The notes beneath the pieces were generated by a model. The model saw nothing but the letters and a program-made list of their open reading frames with translations, ran no database searches and was not told the origin of the DNA. From Pyropia haitanensis (taxonomy: Eukaryota > Rhodophyta > Bangiophyceae > Bangiales > Bangiaceae), in contig SDUX01000004.1 in NCBI GenBank assembly GCA_008729055.1, positions 3,288,172 to 3,352,171 on the forward strand: a stretch of DNA of 64,000 nt. The letters run 5' to 3'. Below, piece by piece: positions 9,250-21,208 of this stretch. Made by a program: the position numbers and the translations under genes. How positions within the stretch are numbered: the first letter of the stretch is position 1; the number at the start of each line of letters is the position of its first letter.

Positions 9250-11030
9250 TTTCTATGGGGTAGGCCGCCGCGTCAGGGGGGGGGGGGGGGAGCAGCCGCA
9301 GCAGGTCCCCGACGGTGGGCGCGGCGGCGCCGCCGGGGCTCCAGCCGCCCGCGTCGTCGCAACCCCCCCCAACGCACCACTCGTCATCCGAAAGCTTCCC
9401 CCACCCCCCCTCCTCCGACGCACACGCGGGCCCCGGCTGGCCGGCCGCCACCGCCGCGAGTGGCGGCCGGCCGGCGGGGCGCGTCGCCGGGCGCCGACGA
9501 CGCGACGGGGGGGGGGGTTAAGGCGGCGCGCATGGCCGCGGCCTCGCGGGGCGCGGGGGGGGGGGGGGGGGGGGGGATGGCGGCGGGATGTGGGACGGGA
9601 CAGAGGGGGGACGTGACAGTGGGAGTATGGGTGGAGGTGGCGGTGGGGGTGGGGAGCGGGGGGGTCGGAGGGGTGCCGGCAGTGACTCGCACCCCGCGGT
9701 GGGCGGCCGGCGGCCGCTCTTGTTTGGTGACAAGGCATCGACGGGGCCCGCCGCCTCGAGATGTGCTGCCGACGTGGAGGCAGCGGCTCAGATTGCCATT
9801 CCGCGTAGCTCCCGGTTAGGCCAAAAAAAAACTAGTGCCGGGCCGGCCGTCCCCGCTGCGCCGCGTGCTTCCAGCCCGCTGCGACCCACGCGGCCACGCC
9901 CGTCCTACCCCCCCCTCCCCCCTATTCGTCTGTTTCTTCCCCTCCCTTTCTATTCGTCTGTTTCTTCCCCCCCCCCCCCCCTCACCCCCGCGCCCGGCAA
10001 GACGGTCGTTTGCCCCGCGCCATGCGCACGCTCTGGCCGGCCGCCCCCCCCGCCCCCCCCCCGCCCCCGTGGCCGCGTTTGCCTCGACCGCAGCGGGACC
10101 ACCGACGGGCCGTGCGTGTCGCCGCCGCGGCAGCGGCGGCGCTCGGCTGAGCGCGGCCGCCCGCGGTCGCCGTGGCGACCGCTCCGCCCGTGCCGCCGGC
10201 CGTGGCGGCCGCCCCGCCCGTCTCGCCCGTCGGTGGCGTGGTGTCAGCCGCGGCGGCCGCACCGGCCGCCACGGATCTGGCTTTACTCCTGCCTCCAGAC
10301 GCGGGTGTGCCAATAGATACTTGTCTATGCATCGGCTTGGCCGGTTGCGTATGTCTCCAAAGATCGTCACGGCAAGCCGGCCAAACCTTGGACGCGAGCA
10401 AGTGCTCGCGCCCACAACAAGAGAGGGCAACCAGCGTGCCCCGCAGAGGAGGCAGGCAAGATGAAGCACTCGCCCTCGGTGAGTGTTCTGTCGCGCAGAC
10501 GTCAAGCCGGAAAGGTGGGAGGGAGCGGCTCACAGAGTGCCGAGAGCGTGGGCGCGAGGGCAGACAAACGTGCGGGCCGCCGCGGCGGCTGGCGGCGCAG
10601 TGGCGTCAAGCCTCGAGACGTCGGGGAATCTTGGTGTGAATGGTAGTGGAAGGTGTGTCACGTGGAGATCACCGCCGCCGGCGTGGCGGTGGGAGATTGA
10701 GGGGTCGACGGCGGGAGGCCGTGTGATGATCACTGTGCTCGGAGGGAAGACGTGTGTGATGCATAGCATCTATTCTCACAGGTGCATAGGCAAAATAAAA
10801 CGATGCGACTGGAGAGGGGGGGGGTCTAGTGCAAGAGCGCACTTCGAGTGCACATATGACACAAGAGCATGCACGAAATCGGGAGCTTCTCTCGCCGACC
10901 TACCGTGCGACGGGAGGGGTCCACTGCCGCCGCCGCCGCGGTCCCGGTTTGAGCTCGGTCGCCAGGCGGCCGCCGATGCCGCCGTCGCCGCCGCCGACGC
11001 CACCGCCGCCACCGCCGTCGGCGGCCCCAG
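9250..11030. other. Unresolved GC-rich region, no gene supported
   Basis: The first part (9250-10250) is C/G runs and Pro/Arg/Gly translations. The part 10300-10900 is less biased and has stops in all frames. A minus-strand frame at 9128-9451 has a mixed, acidic-basic composition but no recognisable motif. Confidence 0.4.
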
Positions 11031-11578
11031 TGCCCGCCGCGTGCGCGACACGCCCACCGCCGAGACGGCGGACACGCCGTGCGCGCGGTGACCACCCGGT
11101 CGGATCGCCAGGCCGTCGAGACCCGCCGCGCGCGGGCGGGACAGCCGGCCAACCGCCACGAGCTGGGCGTCCGCACCAAGACGGTGCACCTGGAGTGTGG
11201 CTGGGATGCCAACACGAGCACGCCCTCCATATCGGAGCGGCTGGCTCCGCGGGTCGCTCGAGGGGGCCACGAACACGGCCCGCGCGACCGTCTGCGCAAA
11301 CCCGCAGGCGTGACGCTGTACGCCAAGGGCGCTGGCGCGCAGGCCCACGCGATGCGCACTCTGGCGCCGCCCGTGCCGGCTGCGTCGGCCTCCTCCGACA
11401 GGGATCGCCCTTCCGCAACCTGGCCGCCAACTGGCCCCCGTGGGCGTTGCCGCGGCGGCGTCAGACACGACGCCCGCACGGGTTCCTCCCGTACGACCAC
11501 TCCATCGAGGCGGACCGCGACGGGGAGCTGCTCGAGCGCCTGGAGAGGGAAAAGCGCGTCGGCCGCGTGCAATTGTAG
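11031..11578 (+). CDS. Hypothetical protein fragment, C-terminal part
   Basis: Two adjoining plus-strand frames look coding. Frame 3 around 11140-11395 has mixed composition with ANRHELGVRTKTVHLECG. Frame 2 from about 11400 to the TAG at 11576-11578 ends YDHSIEADRDGELLERLERE with almost only G or C in third codon positions. A frame change near 11400 would join them. No intron signal is clear and no family was recognised. It may be a decayed gene or one with an indel. Confidence 0.25.
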
Positions 11579-12203
11579 ACGAGCGGGGACCCATGGCGGC
11601 GGGCGTGGGGTACAGTACAGGTGGATCGCCGTTTCTTCTCTGCCAGCTGTGCACCCCCTCGGTCTCCCCCTCACCGGTGCGTCGGGCGTGATACCCCAGT
11701 CAATCACCCGCCCGCCACGCCCGCCTCGAGCGGGCGGCGCCCGCCGCCGCCGCCGTCGCGCGCGGCGGGCGGGACGCCCCGCGGCAACGGCGGCCGCCGC
11801 CACGGGGCGGCCGACGCCGCGGCGCGTGGCGGCCGCGGCCGCAGCCGCGGCGGGCCGCGGCGCGCCCGGCCGCCGCGGCGCGCGCCGCCGCGCCGCCACG
11901 GGGGGACGCCCCGCCCGCCGCGCGCCGCGGCGGCGTTGCCGCGCGCCGACGCGGGGGGGGTGGAGGGGGCGCCGACCCCGGCTGGCGGCCGGCCGCCGCG
12001 CCCGCGGCGCCGCCGCCCCGTGGACGACAGACAAAACGCGCGGGGCGACCGTGCCAGACCCCGGGCGGGGGGTGGCGGCGGCCGCCCGCGTCTGCGCCCG
12101 TCTGCGTGCCCGCCGCCTCCCTTCCCCCCCTCTGCGTGAGCCCCCTCACGCGCACCCCCCCCCGTCCCCCCTGCGTCCGTGCGTGCCCCAGACAGTCCGC
12201 GGG

Positions 12204-12697
12204 TCAGTCGTCGAGCGAGTAGTTTGGGTGCACGCCGAGGAGGCGGTCCCGCTTGGGCAGCCGCGGGTCCTGGTTTGGCACCTCCACCAGCACCCGCTCC
12301 TTGGTCACCATCCGGTGGATGACCATGCGCATGCGGCGGACCTCGGCGGCGAGGTCCGCCTCGCTCCGCGGGCCGCCGTCGCCCCGCACCGCGTCGGTCA
12401 CCAGCAGCCGCACCAGCGCGGCGCGGCTGGCGAGGCCGCGGCCCACCGCGGGGGGGGCGGGCGGCGTCACCGCCGCGCCGTCGGCCGCCGCGGCCGCCGC
12501 GTCGGCGGCGGCCGCCGGGGTCGCCGAGGTGGGGGAGGGAGGGGGGGGGGGACGGGGCCGACCGTCTCGAGCCGCCGCAGGTGCACGACGACGCGGCTGA
12601 TGAGGCTGCGGAACTCGCCATAGCTGATGGTGACGGGCGCTTTGGCCGCCGCCGCCGGCGCTGCCGCCGCCGCCGCACCGCCGCCGCCGGTAGCGTC

Positions 12698-12729
<32 letters not shown>

Positions 12730-13062
12730 GGGGAGGAGGAGCGCCAGTAGCAGCGCCGCCGCCGTGGACGGCGGCCTCTGCCGCGGCCACCGCCGACATG
12801 GCCACGGCGCTCGTCGCCGACGGCGCGCCGCCGTCGCCGTCGCTGCCGCCGCCGTCGCCGTCGCCGTCGCCGTCGCCGCCGGCGCCGCCGTCCCCCGTGT
12901 TCATCGCCACGCCGTCGCCGCCGCCAAGGCCGTCCTTGTCGCCAGCGTTCATCGCCACGTCGCCGCCGCCGTCGCCGCTGGGAGGCCCACCATTGGGGTG
13001 GTCCACGGGGCCGTCGGCACTGCCGGGGCCATCACCACCACCACCACCACCACCGCCGCCAG

Positions 13063-13094
<32 letters not shown>

Positions 13095-15750
13095 CCGTCG
13101 TCGCCGCCACCACCGCCACCGCCACCCCCACCATCGCCATCCCCCAGACCCTCTACCCCCTCCCCCCCAATGTCCACCTCCTCCTCGTCCTCCAACACCA
13201 CGTCCTCCGTCTCCACGTGGATGATGCTCTTCCGCAGCAGCCGCACCGCCTCGCGCACGTACCGCGTGCGCACAAACCCGTCCAGGTGCAGCCGCGCGAG
13301 CGCCTCGGAGAGGCGGATGAGCGACTCCAGCTGCCGCACCGTAATGCGGTACGCGGAGCGGCCGCCAGACGTGGCGTCAGCCTGCCGCAGCAGCCGGTAC
13401 TGCTGCGCGAGGAGGCGGCGGGACTCGGGGAGGAGCGTCGGCTGGATCGTGCGCGCAAAGCGGACGTACCGCTGGAGGGCCGACTGGGACCACTCGGGCG
13501 GCGTGGCGGCGGCGGCGGCAGCGGCGGCGGCGGCGGCGCCGCCCAGCACGCCGCCGCCCATGACCGCGTCCATGGCGGCGGCCGCCCCCCCCCCGTCCGC
13601 GCCGCCCGTCGCCGACGACGCGTGCGCGTGGACGATAAACTGGGCGATGTTCGTGTCGGCCGCCTCGTCACACTCGTCGAGGACGACAAAGAAGAGGTCA
13701 AAGCGGCTCATGATGGGCGCCGACATGTTGACATTCTGCTTGAGCGTCCGCGACCGGTCGTAGCGCCCCGCCACCGGGTTGGCCGCCGCCAGCACCGACG
13801 CGCGCGCCATGAGCGTCGCGTGGATGCCCGCCTTGGCCAGCGAGATGGTCTGCTGCTCCATCGCCTCGTGGATGGCCACCTGGTCCGTCATGTTCATCTT
13901 GTCAAACTCGTCGATCGCGCACACCCCATTGTCGGCGAGCATCAGCGCGCCCGCCTCGATGCAAAACTCGCCCGTCTCCACGTCCTTGGCCACCGACGCG
14001 GTCAGGCCCGCCGCGGACGACGCCTTGCCGCTGGTGTAGACGCCGCGCGGCGAAAACGCGACGGCGTACTTGAGGAACTGGCTCTTGGCCGTCGACGGGT
14101 CGCCGACGACGCACACGTTGATGTCGCCGCGCAGGCCAATGCCGTCTGGGGTGGCCTTGTGGACGCCCCCAAAGAGCATGAGCAGGACGCCGCGCTTCAC
14201 CTCGTCGTGCCCATACACGCCCGGCGCGACCGACGCGGCGAGCCGCGCGTACAGCCGCGGGGTCGCCTTGATCGCCGCGATCTCCTCCCGCTGCGCCGGG
14301 GTCATCGCGTCGAGCGCGGCGGCCTGCGCGTCCTCCTCGGCGGCGCCGTCAGTGGCGCCGTCGCGCGGCTCGGCGGCGCCGACGGCGGCGGCGCCGCCCG
14401 CGGCGGCCGCCTCCGAGTCGGCAACGTGGCACGCAAGGAAGCACAGCCGGTAGTTGAGCTCCCGCACCCCAAACTGCGACGCGCCCGTCACGCCGCCGCC
14501 ACCACCCCCCCCCCCCCCCCCACCACCACCACCCCCCGCGCCGGCCGACCGCGCCTCCACCCGCTCGCCCGGCTTGGCCAGCACCGTCGCGTCTGGCACG
14601 ACGATGAGGGTGCCCGTAAACGTGACGGTATCCCCCGCCTTGGCCGTCTCGACGAGGTCCCCCCGGAGGACCACGTCGACGGTGCGGGGCATGGAGCCGG
14701 CCGGGATCTCCGCCGACGGCTCCTGCACCCGCACCCGCTGCCAGTCGATGAACCGGGAGCGGTCCATCGACAGGTTCCACGCCCGCTTGTTGCCACACGT
14801 GCCACACATGCCCGGCTCGGTGTAGCGGAACTGCTGCTCCACGTCGGGCACCGCCGCCCCGCAGTTGCCACAATTGAAGTGGGCGGCGAGAAGCTCGGGG
14901 CGCACCTCAGAGGTGCGCGTGATGGTGCCGCGCAGCGCGAGGAGCGCGCCGACGCCGTCCGAGCGGAGGTCCCGCAGCTTGCGCACGCGGGGGAGGTTGG
15001 CGAGGGAGACCGACCACAGCCGGGAGGTGCCGTCTTCCGCGCGCGCCTCGTCAGGGTGATGCCGCGCGATGAAGGTGCCGACGGCCTGGCGGAGGTAGGG
15101 TTCGGTGCTGCAAGGCGGGACGGTTGGGAACGGTGACGCAGAAACGAAGGGGGGGGCGGGGGGAGGAACAGCGGGAGGACGGGGTGTGAGAGGGAGGGAG
15201 GATCACGGGTGGGGGACAGGCCCACCCAGACAGCCGCAAGCACACGTCGCGAGCGCCCAGTAGATGTTGACGTGTTGCTGGTTAGTCATGAACCACACTG
15301 CCGGCAGCACAAAGCAAATACGCCCGCTGGCCCCGCCGTGCCCTCCACCGTGGGTGCGACCAACAGCTAACCCCATCCAGCACAGGCGCCACCCACCCCT
15401 CACCCACACCAGTCCATACACCCCCACCACCCCCACGGCCACCACACCCCCCCCGCGCCTCTTGCAAAAAACACGTACCGGTAATACTCTTCCTCGATGA
15501 TCTCTGCCAGCTCATCGTCGTGGCTGAGCAGGTGCTCAAAGTCCACATACACCGTCGACCGCCCCCGCTCCTTGAGCGTCAGCAGCTGCTCCACGTACGG
15601 CCGCACCCGCGCGCCGCCCGCCGCGTCGCCAGTCCCCTCCTCACCGTCGTAGCCGTCGTCCATGGCGGCGCCGTCGGGCGCCACCTCAAACGCCTCGAGG
15701 AAGTCGAGGAACTTGTCGCCAACGAGCGAGGCGAGCGCGTCGCCCTGCGC

Positions 15751-15781
<31 letters not shown>

Positions 15782-15939
15782 ACGCCGCCAGCTGCCCCAC
15801 CACCCAAGCCATCGTCGCCGTCGCCGCCGCCGCCGCCGCCGACAAAGGCGTCCGCGATGGGCGCCGCAGCGCCCGCGGCCGCCACGTGCGCGATATCCCC
15901 TTCGACGTCCGAGCCAAAAAGGCTACTTGGGGTTGACAT
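12204..15939 (-). CDS. MCM6: MCM6, subunit of the replicative MCM2-7 helicase
   Basis: MCM6 is one of six AAA+ subunits that unwind DNA at replication origins. Exon 1 (15939-15479) begins MSTPSSLFG and ends in the N-terminal helix with VYVDFEHLL and EEEYYR. An intron (15478-15108, donor GTACGT, acceptor TTGCAG) joins it to TEPYLRQAVG. Next come a C4 zinc ribbon (CGNCG ... CGTCG), the OB-fold stretch FIDWQRVRVQEPSAEIPAGS, Walker A GDPSTAKSQF, Walker B VCAIDEFDKM, sensor-1 AANP and the arginine-finger motif SRFD. These match MCM6 better than its paralogues. About 200 residues of Gly/Asp/Ala repeats follow the ATPase. The C-terminal winged-helix end, ending LLGVHPNYSLDD, is in another frame, reached by one indel at the G run 12541-12551. 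The encoded protein would be about 1,120 residues against roughly 820 in most species. Confidence 0.93.
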
Positions 15940-16869
15940 GGTGGGAAGGGAGGCAGGGGGAGCGGCGAGTTGCGAGGGAGCAGACGGGCGTGTGGTGGAG
16001 CGCGGAGGAGCAGACGTCGATGAGGGGCGGAGCGCAGGCAGGGGGTGGCCAACAGGGTGCAGGGACCTGGCCGGCGATGGACACGCGCGCGCAAGGGGGT
16101 TATCGGGAACGTGAGCGGGGAGCGACGAAAAGAAAACGAGTGACGAGCGGGGAGGGAAGACAGGGGGAGACGCACAGCGGGCAGCCAGACTCTGGCACGA
16201 GCGTCACGAGTGCGGGGCGTGGGGAGCCTCGGCGGGTGGCGTCGGCGGCGGTCCCCGCCGCACACTGGTTCAAAATGCGTAACAGCGGACGGCGACCTCG
16301 TCGGATCGGAACGGCAGGAAAGCGCGGGAACGCGCCCTTGGCGCGGGAAACGCTGCAGACTCGCCCCCTTTGCATTCTGGCAGCCGGCGGGAAAGCCGCC
16401 CGAAGACTTTATTCCGACGCATCCCTTCAAATGGATGGTTTGGTGTGTACTTGTGGACAATACAGCGACGATGTGGCTGCCACAGCAAGAGCAAGTCGGT
16501 TTGGCGTGGCGCCACGTGTGTGCCCCGCGCAAGGCGCGTGGTGTGTGCAGTCGCTGCTGGTCGTGCAGGTGTCGGCCGCCCGCCGAGTCGTCCCGCCCGC
16601 CCTCGCCCCCAGCGCCTCCATTGTGGTGGCTTCCTTGGCGGTGGCCGGCTCGCCGGCGACAAGTGGGCGTTGGCAGCTCCCTGTGCTTGTATTGTGGGCG
16701 TGTTCAGGACCGCCGCTGCTCCGCTTCCTCGTCTCTGTAGCTGGGTCTGTCCACGACCGACCGCCTGGCGGCGACCGCGGCGGCTCGAGGCGCGCCGTGC
16801 CGGCTGCTTGCCTCTGCCGCCGCCGCCGGGGCGGGGTGAACGCGGCGCGCGCCCCTCATCCGACCGACC
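15940..16869. other. Shared intergenic region between MCM6 and ARL1
   Basis: These 930 bases separate two divergently transcribed genes and presumably hold both promoters. No coding motif was found. Base composition is more balanced than in the surrounding exons. Confidence 0.5.
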
Positions 16870-18473
16870 ATGGGCAACGCCTTTAGCTGGCTGCTGGCGT
16901 CCCTGTTTGGGGACAAAGAGGCCCGCATCCTCATCCTGGGCCTGGACGTACGTGCCGGACCTGTCCTGACCGCGCTGCTTGGGGCGCTCGGCGTGGCGGG
17001 AGCTCCGCGGGCGTACGGCGAGGGGGGCGGGCGTCCAGACGCACACTTGATGGCCCCCTTTCCCCCCGTGGCCCGACGTGGGCCCGGGCGTAGGGCGGGG
17101 GCATCGAGCCGCACACGCTATCCTCCCCCCCCCTCCCCTGCCCGGGGCCCGACGTGAGCGGCTGGCTGACCCGTCTGCGCTGTTTTGTTGTTGTCTTTCC
17201 TGCTTTCATTGTGTTTTTCCCTCTGTCACTGCGCTGGCTGCGGTGGATGGCGCCTCGACGCGCCCGCCGGGGCTTTGCCACCGGCCGCCGCGGGTGCGTC
17301 GGGATCGGCGACCGTTGCGGCCGCCGTGACCGGCGCGGCACCCGCTGTCGTCTTTGGTGGTTGGCTGCTGGCTGCACAGAATGCGGGCAAGACAAGCATC
17401 TTATGTGCGTTGGCCCGCTGGGTGTGGGTGGGTGGTAGCCGCCTCGACCGCCGGGGGCCCACCCCGGCGACCGTGTTGGCGGCTACGTCTGGCGAGCCTT
17501 CCCCCCCCCCCCCGCCCCCCGCGTACCCGCGTGGAACACCCGCGGCCGTTGTCACGACCCCCATCTTTTGGAGGTGGGACGTGGTGGACATCCCTTGTTT
17601 TTTTTGTCGGACAGTCCTTGCGTCGCACTCCCGCTCTCGTCGTCGTGCGGGGCACGCCACATGCATGTTGCCACAGCAGTGCTGCGCTCTTGGCCCTCGT
17701 TTTTTCTGTAGTTTTGCTGACGGGACGGACCTGTGGTGTTTTCCCCATGCGCGCGTACTTTCTTTTCGTGTTTCCCCTGGCTGCGCCTCTTCCGCAGACC
17801 GCCTGAAGGAGGGCACCTTCCACTCGACGGTGCCGACCATTGGGTTCAATGCTGTGCGTTGGCCGCCTGTTCTTTCGCCAGGCGCGACGTTCTTCTCTGC
17901 CGGAGCTCACCGTGCTCGGTCAGCTGGGTTGCCCGCTGCGTGGATATGGCGTGGTCCCGTCGCTGACTGAACGCTCTTGACACATTTGCGGGCTGCTTTG
18001 CGTGCGACATTGTCGGACCTGCGTCTGTGCCGCTTTCTTCGCCTTTCTCCTGCTCCGTGTTGTTGTTTTTCTGTCGCTCATTTCAGGAAACGCTGGAGGT
18101 AGGAAAGCTGAAGGCGCAGGTGTGGGACTTGGGCGGCCAAGAATCCATCCGCCCCTACTGGCGGTCCTACTTCTCCCACCAGGAGGCGGTGGTATTTGTT
18201 GTGGACAGCTGCGACAGTGCACGGCTGGACGTGGCCCGGCGGGAGCTGATGGCCGTCCTTGACGAAGAGGAGCTCCGCACCGCGCTGGTGTGCGTGCTGG
18301 CCAACAAGCAGGACCGGCCCGAGGCGATGCCCGCCGCCGCTATTGCCGAGGCCCTCTCCCTGACCTCCATCCGCGACAGGAAGTGGACGATCATCTCTGC
18401 GTCTGCGCTTCGGGGGGAGGGACTAAAGGAGGGCTTCCAGTGGATCGCGAGTGAGCTGGACAACAAGGCTTGA
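16870..18473 (+). CDS. ARL1: ARL1-type ARF-family small GTPase
   Basis: ARL1 GTPases recruit golgin tethers to the trans-Golgi. Four exons assemble cleanly: 16870-16947, 17380-17404, 17798-17853 and 18087-18473, giving 181 residues, the same length as ARL1 elsewhere. The N-terminus MGNAFSWLLASLFG has Gly2 for myristoylation. Exon 1 ends LILGLD, exon 2 gives NAGKTSIL (P-loop), exon 3 ends with switch I TVPTIGFNA, and exon 4 starts before VWDLGGQESIRPYWRSYF (switch II). The ANKQD and SAL motifs for guanine binding follow. DLGGQxSIRPYWR and DRKW favour ARL1 over ARF1. Donors are GTACGT, GTGCGT and GTGCGT; all acceptors end in CAG. Val is replaced by Ala in the usual GFNVET. Confidence 0.93.
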
Positions 18474-19376
18474 CGGCGGCAGCGCTTCCCTCATCGATGC
18501 CCCTCGGGCGACCTGCGCAGGGCTCTCGTGTCCCCTTCCCCTTTGTGCTTTTTTTGGCGTGTTTCCGGGAGTTGCGTTTTGCTGCCGCGCCGGGCTGCCC
18601 ACTCGTGCATCCATGTGAAAATGGGCGGATTGGTGGTCGTTGGAAGGGCGCTTGGGGTTTTGCGCGGCGGAACCGTTTGTATCTTTCCTTTGTTAACGCT
18701 CCTCGACAGGGTGGCATTCGAACGACCTGGAGCACCTTGTGGACTGACCGCTGCGTTGCTCCAAAGGTATCTGTTCTCGAAGTTCCCGTCTCTGTCCAGT
18801 CTGATGAACGATATGTGCAGTCCTATCCACCCCGTCAAGTGCCTCATCTGGCTCCCTCGACCAGCGGCGTCCGTCCCCGTTCGCCCGAACCCGACCCCTT
18901 GACCCCAACGCGGCGAGGTTGTCGACCCGACGGCGCCGCGGAAGCCCTCCCCAGCGGCGGCGCCCTCGACGCCCTTAACGCCCTCCCCTCTGGCCGCGAG
19001 GACGCCCCATGGCCGAGGACGTAATTGATGACCATGGCGGGTACGCACAGTAACCATGTCCACTCGGCAACGGCCATCAAAAACAAGGCCGGCGCGAACA
19101 CCAGCCGGTTCAGCGGGGCGGCCGATCAGGCCGAATTTCCACCGCCAGCCGCTCCACCACCCCCCCGTCACCAATGCCTCCGCCGTCGGACTCAGCCGCC
19201 ACGCCAGCCGCCAGACGACGCTCCGGCCGCCAGGGCCGGCCTCAGCCGCCAGGCGCTGCCTCAGCCGTCAGGCGACGCCCCAGCCGCCATTGCCCGCCCC
19301 ACAGGGAGCCATTGAAGAGGAAGCACAAAAAAAAGACGGTGCTTGCATCAGCGTGAGGACAAGCGCTGCCGCCGTC

Positions 19377-19407
<31 letters not shown>

Positions 19408-19648
19408 AATCCGCCAAAGCCGCCAAAGCCGCCGCACCCGAAGCCGCCGCCGCCAAAGCCTGCAAAGCCGCTGACGCCCCCACAAACACCACCGCCATTC
19501 TCGCTACCAGTGCCAGCGCCAAGCCATGGCGACAGGCGTCCGGTTCGCGGCACCACAACGACCCAACCCGGTAACCCGCTCCAATCTAGCCCGACACACG
19601 GTCCCGCCGTATTCCGTTGGGTATCCCAGCCGTACCTTTCTTTCTCCA
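18474..19648. other. Intergenic region between convergent ARL1 and RBBP4 genes
   Basis: No conserved gene was found. A Gly/Phe-type repeat (CCGCCAAAG units on the plus strand) lies at about 19370-19460. A minus-strand frame at 19077-18844 starts MAVAEWTWLLCVPAMVINYV, a single strongly hydrophobic helix followed by an Arg/Pro-rich tail; it could be a small membrane protein or chance. Confidence 0.4.
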
Positions 19649-21208
19649 TCACTCTGCTGCTGCGTTGTTGGGATGCCCCCGCCGTCCCGCGTCCTTTCTT
19701 GCTGGCTCCTTCCCCCCGGCAGCGTCCATTCGAACATCCCCGTCGCCGTCGAGCGTGGCGGGCGTCCCGCGCCCAGTGTCTGGCACGGCCTCCAGAGCGG
19801 TATCGGCAATCTCCTCGGCAAGCATCCAAGTCTGGAGGATGTTGTCCTCCGCGACGCTCGCCATCAGCCACTCGTCGGTGGGGCTCCACCCAAGGTCGTT
19901 GACCTTGGACGTGTGCCCACCGTGGACAAACATCAGCTCGGGGGGGCCGTCCGCGGCGTCTTCGACTGGCTGCTCCTTGCCCACGCGCGCCAGGTTCCAC
20001 ACGTGCACCCGCCTGTCGGCCGATGCGGATGCAAGGACGGCTTCGTGGAAAGGGGACCACGCGAGTGACAGCACCTCGTCGCCGTGCGCCTCACAGGAGT
20101 GCACCTTGGTGGACATGTTCCTCAGATCCCACACCGCCACGGAGCGGTCAGCCGAGGCAGTTGCCAGCACGTGCGACGAGTAGGGGTTAAACGCGACGCC
20201 ATTAACCTCGCGCCGATGGGCGCGCGTGACGCACGTCGCCGCAGACTTACGCCCCGACGCGCGGGTGTCCCACATCAGCAACCGCCGGTCATCACCCACC
20301 GAGGCGAGTAAGTGCCCCTCTAGGTGGTTCCATGACACGTCCTCCACCACCCCGTCGTGCTGACGGTACACTGCGGTGGGTTCCACCGTCGGACCCCCGC
20401 CGCCACTGGCGCTGCTCCCGCCACTGGTGGTAAAGATGCCCCCACCGGGAGCACCCACGTCCCAAATGACCACGAGCCCGTCATCGGCGGCTGACGCCAG
20501 GCGACCCACCGTGCGGGGTGACCATGACAGGCCGTAGCCCTCTTTCTTGTGCCCCCGCAGACGCAGCGTCGGTGCGCACGGCGCACCGGGCGGTGGCTTG
20601 GCCGGGTACTTGGACGTGTCAAACAGCAGCACGTCGGCAGTGATACTCTTGGTGGCTACCAAGGCGGGAGCCTGGGGCATGTAGCGCGCGCGGTTCACCT
20701 CGCCGTCGTGGGGGATTTTCTGGACATCCTCAAACTTGGTGCCGCTTCGCGCCGCTGAGGCAGCGGCGGCGGCGGCTGCGGCACTCTTTGCATCGCTGCC
20801 GCCACCTTCAGGTAGCCCCGACTCACCAGAGGGCCCCGCACCATTCGCACCCAAGCGCTCAGCTGCATACGCCGCATTGGCGGCCTCCGCAACCACTGAC
20901 GGCAGGCGAACAGAGGAGACCTTGAGGTAATTGGGGTCATCCGCCGCGGTGTGCGTGCCGATCAGCAGGTGCCGCATCACATACGGGGCGCCCTGGGGAT
21001 GGTCGTCATCACCGCCACTGCCACCGGGACGGCCAGGAAGCCACTGGACGGTCAGGCTGGGCCAGTCCAGAGCCTTGGTAATGACAAGGTCATACAAGAA
21101 CGGCGTGTTCTTCTTCCAAACCTTGTACTCGTCCAGGATGAGACGCTCGCCCGTGATGGCCGCCGCGGCCGCCGAAGGCGTGGTCGCACCCGCGGCGGGG
21201 CCGTCCAT
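19649..21208 (-). CDS. RBBP4/RBBP7/MSI1-like histone-binding WD40 protein
   Basis: RBBP4/MSI1 proteins chaperone histones H3-H4 in CAF-1, PRC2 and deacetylase complexes. The start ATG at 21208 gives MDGPAAGATTPS; an open frame continues upstream but the family normally begins just before this point. The N-terminal histone-binding helix is plain: EYKVWKKNTPFLYDLVITKA then LDWPSLTVQWLP. A seven-bladed WD40 propeller follows, with repeats such as GHKKEGYGLSWSP, VVEDVSWNHLEGHLLASVGD, AFNPYSSHVLATASADRSVA and LSLAWSPFHEAVLASASADR. The protein has about 519 residues, longer than the usual 420-430 because of Ala/Gly-rich inserts and a C-terminal tail. It is intronless. It is divergent from the thioredoxin gene 690 bases away. 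Confidence 0.93.
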   Translation of the reverse strand: MDGPAAGATTPSAAAAAITGERLILDEYKVWKKNTPFLYDLVITKALDWPSLTVQWLPGRPGGSGGDDDHPQGAPYVMRHLLIGTHTAADDPNYLKVSSVRLPSVVAEAANAAYAAERLGANGAGPSGESGLPEGGGSDAKSAAAAAAAASAARSGTKFEDVQKIPHDGEVNRARYMPQAPALVATKSITADVLLFDTSKYPAKPPPGAPCAPTLRLRGHKKEGYGLSWSPRTVGRLASAADDGLVVIWDVGAPGGGIFTTSGGSSASGGGGPTVEPTAVYRQHDGVVEDVSWNHLEGHLLASVGDDRRLLMWDTRASGRKSAATCVTRAHRREVNGVAFNPYSSHVLATASADRSVAVWDLRNMSTKVHSCEAHGDEVLSLAWSPFHEAVLASASADRRVHVWNLARVGKEQPVEDAADGPPELMFVHGGHTSKVNDLGWSPTDEWLMASVAEDNILQTWMLAEEIADTALEAVPDTGRGTPATLDGDGDVRMDAAGGKEPARKDAGRRGHPNNAAAE

